From NCBI GenBank assembly GCA_036365455.1, contig JAWQUS010000022.1, forward strand, positions 3,410,001 through 3,474,000: 64,000 bases of DNA, written 5' to 3'. The number at the start of each line of letters is the position of its first letter. The first letter of the stretch is position 1. Positions 20,816 through 45,779 of this stretch are shown in pieces. The translations under genes and the position numbers were made by a program. Below the pieces are notes generated by a model. The model searched no databases. It was given only the letters and a program-made list of their open reading frames with translations, and was not told where the DNA came from. The DNA is from Macrosoma leucophasiata (taxonomy: Eukaryota > Arthropoda > Insecta > Lepidoptera > Hedylidae).

Positions 20816-21122
20816 TAACAGTAGCGGCTTGCTATCGACACCGCCGAATTAATCAATTATATTTTTAAAAGCCTCGCAATCGGATATGCCAAACATTTTT
20901 GACTCACTGCATACCAACTATTCTCTTATTCAATTGCATTGGCCCACTTTCATATGATAATGTGTGATTCATATGTCGTTAACTGTACAAGACATGATTG
21001 TGTCTGTATTATAATACGTCAGTTCTGTTCAACCTTTTGGTCAGATTCATTTAATGAGGATTTTTCCAAGAAGAAGTTCTTTGCCGTGTTGCCAAGGACA
21101 TACACAACAGAAACGTGCTCGC

Positions 21123-21535
21123 TCACTATGGTCCTCATAAGTAGGCTCAATGCAGAGAGCAATGGAGAGGGCTATGCTCGGAGTTTCCCTGAGAGTTTCA
21201 ATCAGAAATGAGGAGATCAGCATGAGAACCAAAGTAGCCGACATAGCCCACCGAATATAAAAACTCAAGTGGCAGCGAGCAGGGCATATAGCTCGAAGAA
21301 CCGATGGCCGTTGGGCCAAAAAAGTTTTATAATGGCGGACGCGTACCTGAAGACGAAGCGAAGGCAGGCTCCTCAAGAGTTGGTGAAAGTTATCCTTACC
21401 TTATCGTTAGATAAGGGCGGTTCTTTGTGGCCATCTTTGGGAGGGGGAGGCCCAAAGATTACCAACTCTTGGGAGGCCTGCCTTCACGTCGTCTTCCGGT
21501 ACGCGGTCGCTTTACCGTTTTTTGCAACGGTAGAC
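21123..21535 (+). pseudogene. RTE-like reverse transcriptase tail, heavily decayed
   Basis: The DNA is recognisably the same as 50232-50579 (GGAGAGGGCTATGCTCGGAG, CAAGTGGCAG, CGAAGAACCGATGGCCGTTGG) but interrupted by several stops and then by foreign sequence after about 21395. Confidence 0.6.
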
Positions 21536-21548
21536 GGTAAAATGAAAA

Positions 21549-21750
21549 ATTAATAGGTGTTGCTCGTGAGACCTTAGGAGTTATGTCTCGGTGACAGTTA
21601 TTACGGGTAATGCCCCGTAATAACTGTCACCATTGCCATATTCTAACCGGAGCACAATAGTGCTGCACACTACCATTTAGCGGCACATAGATTAGGTAAT
21701 ATGGTGGTGCCTACGCCCTTGACTCCCTACACCGGAACTCTACTACCAAT
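21549..21750 (-). repeat. SINE-A copy with internal rearrangement
   Basis: The middle carries a small inverted duplication (GTGACAGTTATTACGGG and its complement), forming a hairpin at about 21590-21630. Confidence 0.65.
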
Positions 21751-21830
21751 TTGACAATTAATTAACTAACAAGCATACACCTTACTCAAAAAGTCCTTTA
21801 CCGGGCAGTTAGTTAAAAGGTTGATAAATT

Positions 21831-22137
21831 TAACTTCACGTCTGTAATCGCCGAAGGGGTAGGCAGAGGTATATGCATGCATACAAGCATATATGCAAAC
21901 ACCCACGACTCGCCAGTTACGTTTTGGCCCATGTACACGTGGCGAACCTGTTGCCATTTCCGGACACATCATCAAACTCCGAGGTACTGGGAAACTTCCA
22001 GAAAATAGAAAAATCCCAATAGAACCAGAGATAAAGGATTTGAAACCGTTATCTCTGATAGCCTCCAACCCGGGAATCGAACCCAGGACCTCCAGCGTAG
22101 TAGTAGTGGCACGCTACCACTACGCTACTGAGGCAGT
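21831..22137 (-). repeat. SINE-B copy, full length
   Basis: On the minus strand it has a tRNA-like head: ACTGCCTCAGTAGCGTAGTG (A box) and CTGGGTTCGATTCCCGGG (B box). The ~220-base body ends in GGGATTACAGGCGTGAAGTT-type sequence. Confidence 0.85.
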
Positions 22138-22354
22138 TAAGGTTATGGCCAAAAGGTTGATGATATATGGTATGCAGCAGATGACATTTCCTGTAACTCA
22201 GCGTGACTTTAAAAACATGCGCCTATTGATTCGTGGTGAGCTCTGTGTTGCCGTCGGGACGTGATGATAACACCGCCCACTAGATTTTTCTTCAACTGGA
22301 AGAGAATTCTTCCATGCCGTCAGTCAACAGGATAAAGGCGGTCAACCATTCCAA

Positions 22355-22634
22355 TTTTTTTTTATCTAATGGAACTGGCAAACAAGCATGTAGTTCACAT
22401 TGATGTTATGTGATGACTGCAGCCTATAGACACCGACACGAAGACCAAGGTCAAAATGCAGATACGTTAACACTCCTGAGGCCTGAGGTGTTATGCCTCT
22501 GTGCCGGAAATTACAGGGCCGTACATTACCACCTGACCGGAACACGATAGTGCTGAACCATTAGCGCCAAGTATATTAGGTAATGCGGTGGTGCCTACGC
22601 CTGCGAGCTCCGTCACTGGAGTTCTACCACCAGT
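22355..22634 (-). repeat. SINE-A copy
   Basis: Full-length reverse-orientation unit with a T-run at the left end. Confidence 0.85.
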
Positions 22635-23010
22635 AAAAATAGTACTATTAGTCTGCTCGGGATAAAATGCAAATCTTAAATTAAAATGCAGATCTTGCGT
22701 CATCACTATCAATGATACGTGTTTGCCACCATCATCTAAAGATAAACCGCTGACAAAGGAAAACCATACAATGTCATGAATCAATTAGAAAAAATGGCCT
22801 TGCTACAACCGTGATCTATATTTTCAGTGATTTTCTTAGTATGTGATTAAACGTATTAGCTGATGCAACACGTCCTCGTGTTGCGAGAAAAACTGCAGTT
22901 GGTACAGTCGGCAAATAAATATTTTCAGTAACAATTTCCCCAACTGATCTACATTGACCAAATAGGTCGAGTGCTGATATGTTCTTAGGTTTTCGCGAGC
23001 TACACTCATT

Positions 23011-23792
23011 GAAATAAAACTATTTTTACGGATTTATCTCGCGTATATTAAACTAAAATGATTTTTAAAATCAACCCGACGTTTCGGTCGCTTTTCAGCT
23101 TCCGTGGTCCCGGGCAGACTGAGGTGACATTTGTCTGACAGAAGTTTGAAAAAATTATATGTAGCTACCTCCATCGATTTCGTAAACGCCTTGCGTAGCG
23201 TTCAGGATTAACACAATAATTACTTATGGTATCTTGAGGTCTTGCAGACTGCTGCGGCTGGGATTTAATCTTGCTAAGTATGGGATCCCATGATGTTGAT
23301 AATCGCCATCCATCTTCTCTATTGAAATTTGGGTGTTTTTTAATTTCAATAGCCTCGCGTACCATTCGTGGAATGGGTTTGTGTTCTCTAGCGAGTATTT
23401 GAATTTTATCAAACCGGATGTAATGGTTCGGCTTCCGCTATGTGTTCACAGACTGCAGACCTCCCTGTTCTTCGGTTCTTGACATCAGCAATGTGCTCTT
23501 TAACGCGGGTGGATACAGCTCTCTTCGTTTGACCAATATATGAGAGTCCACAATCACAATCTAATTTATAAATGCCAGAATTTTGTAATGGAATATTATG
23601 AACGCTACGCAAGGCGTTTACGAAATCGATGGAGGTAGCTACATATAATTTTTTCAAACTTCTGTCAGACAAATGTCACCTCAGTCTGCCCGGGACCACG
23701 GAAGCTGAAAAGCGACCGAAACGTCGGGTTGATTTTAAAAATAATTTTAGTTTAATATACGCGAGATAAATCCGTAAAAATAGTTTTATTTC
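23011..23792 (-). mobile_element. Penelope-like element fragment between 194-bp inverted arms
   Basis: 23011-23204 and 23599-23792 are almost perfect inverted copies (GAAATAAAACTATTTTTACG at each outer end). They contain the motif ACGTTTCGGTCGC and part of the coding region. The centre carries the rest of the C-terminal coding region on the minus strand. Inverted terminal repeats of this kind are known from Penelope-like elements. A decayed outer-end relative is at 49555-49650. Confidence 0.75.
23165..23672 (-). pseudogene. Penelope-like GIY-YIG endonuclease domain, frameshifted
   Basis: The 87-codon frame at 23672-23409 contains GIYKLDCDCGLSYIGQTKR, the GIY-YIG nuclease signature with the Cys pair seen in Penelope-like proteins, followed by an RVKEHIADVKNRRTG segment and conserved His residues. 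After a frameshift near 23405 the typical C-terminus continues (MVREAIEIKKHPNFNREDGW, then LSTSWDP). The reverse transcriptase part is absent, so this is a 5'-truncated copy. The N-terminal part of the frame lies in the right inverted arm. Confidence 0.85.
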
Positions 23793-23799
23793 TTCAAGG

Positions 23800-24000
23800 T
23801 CGAGTGCTGTCTGAGTCAAGAGTTTTAGGAATTGGCGTCCAATTTTGAAGAGAATGATGAATGTAGAAGAAGCACGGGAAGTGTGTCAGTAGCGGGATAT
23901 CTGGCGCTCCACACTCTTTGTCTACCCCGTAAGGTATACCTTGCATACCTTGGCGTGAAGATACATACATGTATACAATTTTCCCGAACGTCTGGAGTCG
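23800..24000. repeat. Interspersed repeat with Lepidoptera-like landmarks
   Basis: Shares AGAGAATGATGAATGTAGAAGA (in complement) and GGGATATCTGG...CTACCC-type sequence with 53190-53395 and 41885-41935. No coding potential. Confidence 0.45.
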
Positions 24001-24069
24001 GAGACCGTTCACAAGTGGAAGAAAATTATATCGCAAATACAGTTAGTCAACCGAATAATGGCTATCAAC

Positions 24070-24362
24070 CCTAGAGCTACACCGGAGGGTAGTAGCCATA
24101 TGCAGGCTTTCCCCTCTGTCAAAGTACAAGCCCAAATGGGCCTATACCTGTCGCCTAGATGTTTAAATGTGTGCGTGAAATTGTTTCTGTATTTTGTTAA
24201 AGTCATGGTGTGAGTTTCGTAGTAATAGACGATTTTTATAGTGAGCGTGTGTGTCGCACGCATTTCCCCCCGCAAAAAATGACAGACTGTTTTGCATCGG
24301 TAATTAACGCTATGGCTACTCCCCTCCAGTCCGCCGCGGCCGGTGGCCCGAGTTGCTCAATG
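24070..24362 (-). mobile_element. MITE-C copy
   Basis: Full-length unit; the ends CTAGAGCTAC and GTTGCTCAATG are slightly diverged. Confidence 0.8.
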
Positions 24363-24847
24363 CTATCAACCCATTAAAATACGGTGACGGAACATATTCA
24401 ATTCAATAAATAAATCATGTAGAGTTATAAATATTACAGACGTGTCATGTTACAAAAGAAATATTGAAAGTGTCCCAGAGACAATAACTTAGGGCTCGCA
24501 TCTGCATTTTGACATCTCATTTTTGTATATGCTGATAGATATCTTTAGGCTGCAGTCATCTCCTAACATGCATGTCTACAATAGTCTACATGCTTGTTTT
24601 TGGAGTGAAGTTCCTTATCGCACGGTACGCTGGTTAAGGGAGCTAGGCGAGCGTCACGAAAAATTCTCACGACGCTTTTGCTATAGTGCGTAGCGCTCGG
24701 AGAGGTGGCAGGCCGTGTATAGGATTCGACGTTTTCGTTCTCTCTCTCTCTCTCTCGACAGTGACAAGCCACGTGACGCACGCGTCTGCTGTGTATGCGT
24801 ACATTGTTTTGTCGTGTTCGTGTGTACAGTATCCAACAACGAGTTCG

Positions 24848-25010
24848 GCTTATTTCGGATCTGTAGAGCGTTATCTCTTTCGTACCGTACCTATTTGACG
24901 TTTGTCGACCATTTTGATCAAGTTTTGACCAATACCGGACTACGGATGCTTACGTAGGCAGTATGCAGTAGAGTAACGGTCTATAAAGCCCAAATTAGCC
25001 GATTTTCACT
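24848..25010 (+). repeat. Repeat E copy
   Basis: TCTGTAGAGCGTTATCTC, TTTGTCGACCATTTTGATCA and ACCGGACTA...GCTTACGTAGGCAG match 5498-5660 and 43262-43420. Confidence 0.65.
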
Positions 25011-25074
25011 TTCATAGGCTCGATGTGCATTATTTCTTGATGATCACTATATGTAGCTTTAGTTATTTTTAATA

Positions 25075-25385
25075 TTTAAAAGTGAAGCGCGCATGGCCCG
25101 CGGCTGGTGTAGATCGTAAGCGATCTCGTCAGTGTAGTGGCAAATTAAATGCGCGTTTCCGTGCTTCGGAGGGCACGTTAAGACGTCGATCCCGGTTGCT
25201 ATCAATGGATAGCAGTCGTTAATCCTTGTCGGAGGCCCTATGGGCGGTTTGAAAAACACCCGACAGCGGGTAGGCCACTAACCCACCCACTTCCACCAAT
25301 CCGCATTGGAGCAGCGTGGTGGAGTAAGCTCCTAAGCCTCCCCCCAAAAAGGGGAGAGACTCGTGTCCAGCAGTGGGACGTCATT
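25075..25385 (-). repeat. Repeat F copy
   Basis: Landmarks GCATGGCCCGCGGCTGGTG, GTGCTTCGGAGGGCACGTTA, CCACCAATCCGCATTGGAGC and CCAGCAGTGGGACGT. The 3' end style resembles the ends of RTE-type retroelements. Other copies are at 26325-26460 and 27450-27798. Confidence 0.65.
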
Positions 25386-25690
25386 AAAATTTATTTATAA
25401 TATTTATAAAAATAAACAATGTAATTCATTATTGCTAATTTTGGTTTTGAATTGCCATTAAAATTTATTTATAATATTTAAAAAAATAAACAATGTAATT
25501 CATTATTGCTAATTTTGGTTTTGAATGATTTTTGGAAGTCCAGGGAAGGTTTTAAAAGGTAAGAAAATATGAAGAAATTGAAGGGAAATAGTAAGAACCA
25601 CAATTTCATTTTCCCATACAAATAGTCCGAGTCTATCAAACCTTTGACACATTATTTCATTCTGAGGGATGACGTAGTTTGCCGGGACAA
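25383..25690 (+). repeat. Direct 74-bp duplication followed by Helitron-B 3' part
   Basis: 25383-25456 and 25457-25530 are a head-to-tail duplication starting ATTAAAATTTATTTATAATA. The sequence then runs into the Helitron-B body (GGAAGGTTTTAAAAGGTAAG) and fades near 25690. Confidence 0.7.
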
Positions 25691-25831
25691 CAAGTATCAA
25701 AAAAAGTTGGTGGTATTTTGTTTGTTAAAGGCTTATTACAGTGCCCTTGTATAGTCAAATAGAATAACAATGACCAAATACGGCTTTTCTGCAGAGAATA
25801 TGCAATAATAATTCGTATAGAATGGACACTT

Positions 25832-26150
25832 CGACGTCCCGCCCGATTTCTCCGCCTCACCCAACCTCCTGCCCTCTTATGGGAGACGTTTGGTATTCTT
25901 TACGTGCTACACACACAGATACACGTGTAAATACACGTCGCTGATTGATGCCTGTGTAATAGAGACCAAATTAAGCGTTTGTATGGAGTTTTGGCGGAGT
26001 GCCCGCGGTGTGCTTTTAGGTTGCCTCCAAAACTGACATAATAAATGATTAACTGACTGACTGATTCTAACTTTAACGCTGCTTTTATACGAATACGAAA
26101 TATCGTTTTACTTGACACTGGCAATATGCGTAATAATGATGCCATTTAAA
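25832..26150. repeat. Repeat J copy joined to a repeat G fragment
   Basis: 25832-26013 matches repeat J; 26018-26150 matches repeat G (GGTTGCCTCCAAAACTGA, TTTTACTTGACACTGGC). Confidence 0.55.
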
Positions 26151-26324
26151 TTTTAAAAAAAAAACGTCATTGATCAGAAATGTCAGATTGAACGTCGAAA
26201 GGTCGTTGGTCTGTGGTCGAAAGCATTCATTACTAACATCAAGTTACTACTTATGTTAGTAAACACTCCCTTTGTATATACTTTATGTAAATGTATACGT
26301 GTAAATAACATTAAATTATAATAT

Positions 26325-26460
26325 TGTGGCTCAGCGGGTTGGCCACTAACCCACCCACCTCCACCAATCCGCATTGGAGCAGCGTGGTGGAGTAAGCTCC
26401 AGGCCTCCCCCCAAAAAGGGGAGAGACTCGTGCCCAGCAGTGGGACGTATAATGGGTTGC
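26325..26460 (-). repeat. Repeat F 3' fragment
   Basis: CCACCAATCCGCATTGGAGC through CCCAGCAGTGGGACGTATAA, then an (ATT)n tail. Confidence 0.65.
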
Positions 26461-26469
26461 CATTATTAT

Positions 26470-27050
26470 TATTATTATTTATTGTGGCTCTAACTTTAAA
26501 AATGTGATTCGTTTAAACTAACCCTTAACCATTGTGATCGTTTTTGTCTTTTGTTTTAGGTAAGACGCAGAATAAATGTTATAATTTCTTACTATTTCCC
26601 GCTTCACCGGATATTACACGAATCACCGGTCATTTTTAAATTAACAACGTGCCTCTGTGATCACCAGTTTTTGGCAGAATTATTACTAAGTGTGATAGTT
26701 GCCACACGGGAAAAATAGAATAGAATAGAAAGCATTCATAAAGATTATCAACTACCTAATAACATGAGTATTTTTATCAACAATATCTATTTAAATTTCT
26801 GTCCGTACGCACACCACCTCAGTGCAAGTGTCCTTTGCACAGTTATTATGGGTCAAAGTTACTCACAACTGATAAAATGTTAATTATGGTGAACGCTTGA
26901 AAATAGAACGATTTTTAAGGCGGTATTTATCGGTTTGAACTGGTTTGAAGCGGTTATCTGTGTTTAGAACCGGTTAAGAGGTGGATTTTTCTATTTCTTT
27001 TTTAAGGTTCCGTATTTGGTTTGTGGAAATGGAGGGCTCTAATTTTTGAG
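26470..27050. other. No gene or clear repeat seen
   Basis: AT-rich sequence without a convincing open frame or a match elsewhere in the window. Confidence 0.4.
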
Positions 27051-27054
27051 TGTC

Positions 27055-27345
27055 TTTGACGGCCCAGTTAGTCCAGTGCAGCGGTGTGAGACGAGACGAC
27101 CGTTTGATTCGAAGGGTCACAGGTTCGATCCCCGTACCGGGACAGATATTTGTTTCGAGTTTGGATGTTTTTGTAGTTGTTATGTGTGAACAACGGCACC
27201 CAAGACACAGGTTAATTGACTTACGGCACGGTATTCAGGGTAAGATAGCAAGGGTCAGGGTAGTGTAACATTTAGGGAGTTAGGGCCCTAATTACGGCGA
27301 CCGGAGCGGCCCGGTCATCCTAACGCTCTGACTACACACAGTACA
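27055..27345 (+). repeat. SINE-K (tRNA-headed) fragment joined to element D fragment
   Basis: 27055-27225 has the tRNA-like head with GTTAGTCCAGTGCAGCGG and the B box AGGTTCGATCCCCG. 27226-27345 is element D (GGCACGGTATTCAGGGTAAG). Confidence 0.65.
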
Positions 27346-27449
27346 AATATGAACAGTACGGAAACTCAACTCAAACCAAAACCTTGCCACTTCATGATAT
27401 AAAAGAAATATATGGATTATAATACTAAAAGAAATAGAAATAGAAAAAG

Positions 27450-27798
27450 TGCATGGCCCCGCGGCTGGTGTAGATCGTAAGCGATGCACTCTGTTAAGCT
27501 TTACGGGCGCGGTCGGATGTGTGATGGGTGACCGCTAGTAACAAATCAAAATGCGCGTTTCCGTGCTTCGGAGGGCACGTTAAGCCGTCGGTCCCGGTTG
27601 CTATCGATAGATAGCAGTCGTTAAACCTTGCCGGAGGCCTTATGGGCGGTTTGACAACATCCGACAGCGGGTTGTCCACTATCCCGTATCTCCACCAATC
27701 CGCATTGGAGCAGCGTGGTGGAGTAAGCTCCAGGCCTCCCCCCAAAAAGGGGAGAGACTCGTGCCCAGCAGTGGGACGTATAATGGGTTGCCATTATT
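27450..27798 (-). repeat. Repeat F copy, longest
   Basis: The most complete F unit, from GCATGGCCCCGCGGCTGGTG to CCCAGCAGTGGGACGTATAA and the GGGTTGCCATTATTAT tail. Confidence 0.65.
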
Positions 27799-27977
27799 AT
27801 ATGGTTTATTATACTCCCATCTGCACCTCTCGGAGCCTTAATACAAAAATTTGAATAAATTAAATTTAACATAGTTTATTTCATACAATATCTGCGGTAA
27901 CGTATGTAAATCAATTGACATTGAGTTACAGCATCACATGGTATTTGTTATGGGGGCGGGTCTGATGATACATTGAG

Positions 27978-28290
27978 TTTTTTTTTTTTTAATGTAATGG
28001 AAGTGGTAAACAAGCATGCAGTTCACATTGATGTTAAGTGATGACTGCAGCCTATAGACACCCACACAAAGACCAAGGTCAAAATGCAGATGTCTCTGTG
28101 CCGGAAATTATAGGGCTGTACATTACCACCTGACCGGAACACGATAGTGTTGAACACTACCATTTAGCGGCAATTTAGCGGCAGTACTGATTAGCAAAAT
28201 ATACAATTTATATTTAACTGCCTGAATAGTCTAGTGGTATCACTACTACTACCACTCTGGGGTAGTGGATTTCATTCCCGGTTCGGGGGC
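27978..28290. repeat. SINE-A (-) with internal deletion, followed by SINE-B head (+)
   Basis: 27978-28193 is SINE-A with the middle deleted. 28216-28290 has ACTGCCTGAATAGTCTAGTG and a B-box relic, the SINE-B head. Confidence 0.65.
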
Positions 28291-28293
28291 TTA

Positions 28294-28452
28294 ATGCAAA
28301 TTATTTTAATGTTAAAGGGTGCCACACTAATTATTATCCAAAAATCTCACGCATTCATTCAATATACGATCCTAAATGCAAACAAATCGAAGATAATAAC
28401 AAAATAATTGAGAATTAGCGTTTCGCATTTCGCAGAATTTCACAACTTTATT
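28294..28452 (+). repeat. Segment upstream of the protease gene, duplicated in its first intron
   Basis: About 155 bases (ATGCAAATT...GTTAAAGGGTG, CTCACGCATTCATTCAATAT, TTTCGCAGAATTTCACAAC) recur in direct orientation at 35902-36055 with about 90% identity by eye. Confidence 0.75.
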
Positions 28453-28845
28453 TAATTTGCGAAATGCTAATACAGTATAAGCATGCTATCAATTAATGCG
28501 AATACTAATTAATCCATTAATAGATGACACAATTTATGCTTTGTTACAAAGTAGAGTTTTGGTAAAATGAAATAGAAATAGTTCCCAAGTCACACACATT
28601 CGATATCAACAGAATGTAAACCAGATGTGGCCTTCGAGAGCCGCTAAAAGAAATGCAAAACCATTTTTCACCTTGACCCGCAATAAAAAACAAAATGGAT
28701 TACTATTTCACACATTCGACAATTGTACTTGACACAATGAAATCTTCAGATCGGTCTTGTGACCCACATTTACATGTACACACATGGCATTGTGCTTAAA
28801 TCTTTTGCGCGGATGAATTTAAAAAATATATACAAATCGTAACAA

Positions 28846-28850
28846 TCAGT
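28846..28850 (+). promoter_or_regulatory. Possible initiator for the protease gene
   Basis: TCAGT, the arthropod initiator consensus, lies 91 bases before the ATG. TATATA at 28827-28832 is nearby, but at 21 bases it is too close for standard TATA spacing. Motif evidence only. Confidence 0.25.
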
Positions 28851-28940
28851 ATTCATTCCGATTTTGGAAGTCACACAGTGTAGACATGTTTTTTGTGAGT
28901 GTGTGCAAATAAAAGTGTTTGGTGACTTTAATTATTAAAT

Positions 28941-42800
<13,860 letters not shown>

Positions 42801-42831
42801 GGTTTTGGACAAGGAGATTACCCAGCAAGAA

Positions 42832-43215
42832 TTTTTTTTTAAGTAATAGAAGTGGCATACAAGCGTACAGTTCACTTTGATGTACATACTATAGTTGGTT
42901 GGGTATGAAATTGTGTGGGTCATAATGGGACTGACATGAACTTGAGTATAAAGACCCTAAATAATAAAGAGAAAAAAAAAGATGTTAAGTGATGACTGCA
43001 GCCTATAGACACCCACACAAAGACCAAGGTCAAAATGCAGATGCGTTACCACTGACGCCTAAGGTGTTATGCATCTGTAACGGAAATTACAGGGCTATAC
43101 ATTACCACCTGACCGAAACGATAGTGCTGAACACTACCATTTAGCGGCTAAGTATATTAGGTAATGCGGTGATGCCTTCACCCGCGAGCTCCGTCCCTGG
43201 ACCTTTACCACCAGT
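42832..43215 (-). repeat. SINE-A copy split by a small retro-insertion
   Basis: SINE-A sequence stops at 42883 and resumes at 42981; GATGT is present on both sides. The inserted 97 bases are listed separately. Confidence 0.8.
42884..42980 (+). mobile_element. 97-bp insert with its own AATAAA and A tail, target duplication GATGT
   Basis: Begins ACATACTATAGTTGG and ends with AATAAA (42963-42968), GAG and ten A. The flanks are GATGT (42879-42883 and 42981-42985). It looks like the reverse-transcribed 3' end of a polyadenylated transcript. The source is not in the window. Confidence 0.7.
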
Positions 43216-43261
43216 AAAAGAAGAAATACCTATTGCATATCGAGCCTACGAAAGAGACAAT

Positions 43262-43420
43262 TGGCTAGTTTAGACTTCGTAGCGCGTTATCTCTGTTGCA
43301 CACTGCCTACGTAAGCACTGATAGTCCGGTATTGGATAAAACTTGATCAAAATGGTCGACAAATGTCAGATAGATAAGGTGCGAAAGAGACAACGCTGTA
43401 CGGACCCGAAATAAGCCGAT
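43262..43420 (-). repeat. Repeat E copy
   Basis: CTACGTAAGCACTGATAGTCC and AAAATGGTCGACAAATGTC match the complement of 5498-5660. Confidence 0.6.
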
Positions 43421-43635
43421 TCCTTCCTAAGGTCTCTCCTTCCTAATAATTATGGTCTGTATGCAATATTTTTAGTTGGATATTCTACATCATTTTTGGA
43501 TATATCTCGCGTATGTTATCGACTTTTGATGCTGTAGTCGTTTTTCACTATTTTTTTTAAAGTTTAATTTATGTGAGCTTATTTTTTTTTTTTTTTTTTA
43601 ATTTATACCGAACAAAATGAATTGTAACAGAAAAA

Positions 43636-43941
43636 CATAGAGCAACACGGGCCACCGGCCGTGGACCGGAGGGGAGTAGCCATATGCAGGCTTTCCCCTC
43701 TGTCAAAGTACAAGTCCAAATGGACCTACGCCTGTCGCCCAGATGTTTAAATGTGTGCGTGAAATTGTACATGTATATTGTTAAAGTCAAGCTGTGAGTT
43801 TCGTAGTAATAGATGATTTTTGTAGTGTGTATCACACGTAGTTACCCTTGCAAAAAATTACATGCTGTTTTGCATCGGTAATAAACGCTATGGTTTTTCT
43901 TGCGGTCCACTGCAGCGGACGGTGGTTCGTGTTGCACTATG
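43636..43941 (-). mobile_element. MITE-C copy
   Basis: Ends CATAGAGCAACACGGGCC and GTTGCACTATG; the body is somewhat more diverged than other copies. Confidence 0.75.
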
Positions 43942-44084
43942 TAGAAAAATAACTTTAGTACCTACCTAAGTATTCTTTTTAAAGCAAAGTCTTTATTCTG
44001 TAAGTTATGATAGTAAATTGCTGTTTTGATAAGACTCGATAATTATCGTTTTCTTAGGTAAACAGCAATACTAACAGCGCTTAT

Positions 44085-44500
44085 CAAATTAATGTCAACG
44101 AGGTACTGACTCTTAATTTAGTTCAGTGCTGACTCGTTATTTAACCAGTGAAAGTTAGAGTCAGTACTCTGCATTTAATGTGAAGTCAGTCCATTGCCTT
44201 CGCCACTAACGTTGACTTAACTATTATAAATTGAATTGGAGTCAGCACACTGTCGTATGGGTGCTGATCTTAGCAGAAACACCGCTTGTATATTTGAAAA
44301 TCAGTCCCCTGCTTCTGCCACTGCCTTTGACTCTCTAGCCTTATATTTAAGTAGTGTAAATTAAATTGGAGTAGCTGCGCTAACTGTAGTGTTCCCGTTT
44401 GAATAGGAATTAAGTTCATTGCTTCCGCTACTAACATTGACAGAACTGTTATATGACTAGTGTAAATTATATTTGAGTCTGTGTAACACGGGCGTAGTCA
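44085..44500. repeat. Degenerate tandem repeat, period about 130-140
   Basis: Phrases such as GTCAGTCCATTGCCTTCGCC, TCAGTCCCCTGCTTCTGCC and GTTCATTGCTTCCGCTAC, each followed by ACTAACGTTGAC-like and GTGTAAATTAAATTGGAGT-like segments, recur at regular spacing. A further weak unit is near 44870. No coding capacity. Confidence 0.55.
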
Positions 44501-45375
44501 GTTGTTGATATGGTTCAAGAAGATAAAAAGACCAAAGTACATAAAATAACCCTTATATTCATAGAGAAAATTGAGAATTGAAAATGGTTCAACGATTGTG
44601 AGGAAGCGCGGCGGCGGGAGGGAATCCAAACCACTTATTTTAGTGGAGGAATGGTAATGAATGAGATATGCTACACGCCTGTCTTTTGTTTTAATTTAAT
44701 GAATGTTAATCTTAGCTTTCCCGGGGCGTAAACCCCCAGAACCCTCCCCCTGACTACGGCCGTGCTGTGTATTATCTTTTTTTTTTTAAATAAGTTATTT
44801 AGCAGATTTCTCTAACTTAGAGAAATCTGTTAAAGTTAGAGCATGTGAAATTTTACAAGATTCCCATTGAATTGTCCATTGCCTCTGCTTGAGATTGACA
44901 TTCAGCCATTACTGTAAAATTGAATCCGTCTAAATGCCTATATTAGAGCAAGATTAAGTGAAAAAAGATAAATCATTTTTATTTTTTATGGTACCTAATT
45001 TAATTAAAATGTAATCATATTTTTATGCTTAAAAGTTTTATATAATATGTGTGAAGATTTACGTGAAGCATAAAGTTACCTAATAATAATACAGTTTATA
45101 TGAAGTAGGTACAGTAGGTGTACCCTAACACCTACTGTACCTGATATCATTTTTTACGTTAACCAGGTACCGTAGGTTTTTATTTTTAGATTAATGCCAA
45201 AGAATACTGTAATTAAGTATTAATGATACTTTAATTCAGATTATGAATTAAGATTAAGATATATACTTTTGTATTTAAGATTAAGTTATTGAATAAAATT
45301 ATTTGTAACAACAACTTATTCGTTTTATTTATACGAAAATTATGCTAATCAAATCATACACAATGAAAAAAAAAA
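44500..45375. other. No gene seen
   Basis: AT-rich. A short palindrome (GTACAGTAGGTGTACCC and relatives) lies near 45107-45140, and an AGAAATCTG inverted repeat near 44809-44830. Confidence 0.4.
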
Positions 45376-45653
45376 TTTTTATGTAATGAAAGTTGCAAAC
45401 AATCCTGCAGTTCACATTGATGTTAAGTGATGACTGCAGCCAATAGACACCCACACAATGACCAGAGGTCAAAATGCATATGCGCTGCCACTCGTGAGGC
45501 ATTAGGTGTTATGCCTCTGTGCCGTAAATTACAGAGTCATACATTATCACCTGACCGGAACACGATAGTGCTGAACAATACCATTAAGCGGCAAGTATAT
45601 TAGGTAATGCGGTGGTGCCCATGCCCGCGAGCTCCGTCACTGGAGCTCTACCA
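45376..45653 (-). repeat. SINE-A copy
   Basis: Full length, reverse orientation. Confidence 0.85.
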
Positions 45654-45779
45654 GAAGTGAAAACGTTGCTATGGATGCGTTTGATATCCACCATTCAAAT
45701 TCGTTGCTCATAGCTTAGCACTGGTGGAAACAGAATCAACTAAGATATGTTTTTATACGGTCGGTGGCCTGGGTTGCTC

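Noticed and set aside
23690..23735. Hammerhead ribozyme at the Penelope-like end
   Set aside because: The sequence CTGAAAAGCGACCGAAACGTC resembles a hammerhead core, and these elements are known to carry such ribozymes. The CUGANGA box is not matched at the essential G and stem II does not pair, so activity is not supported.
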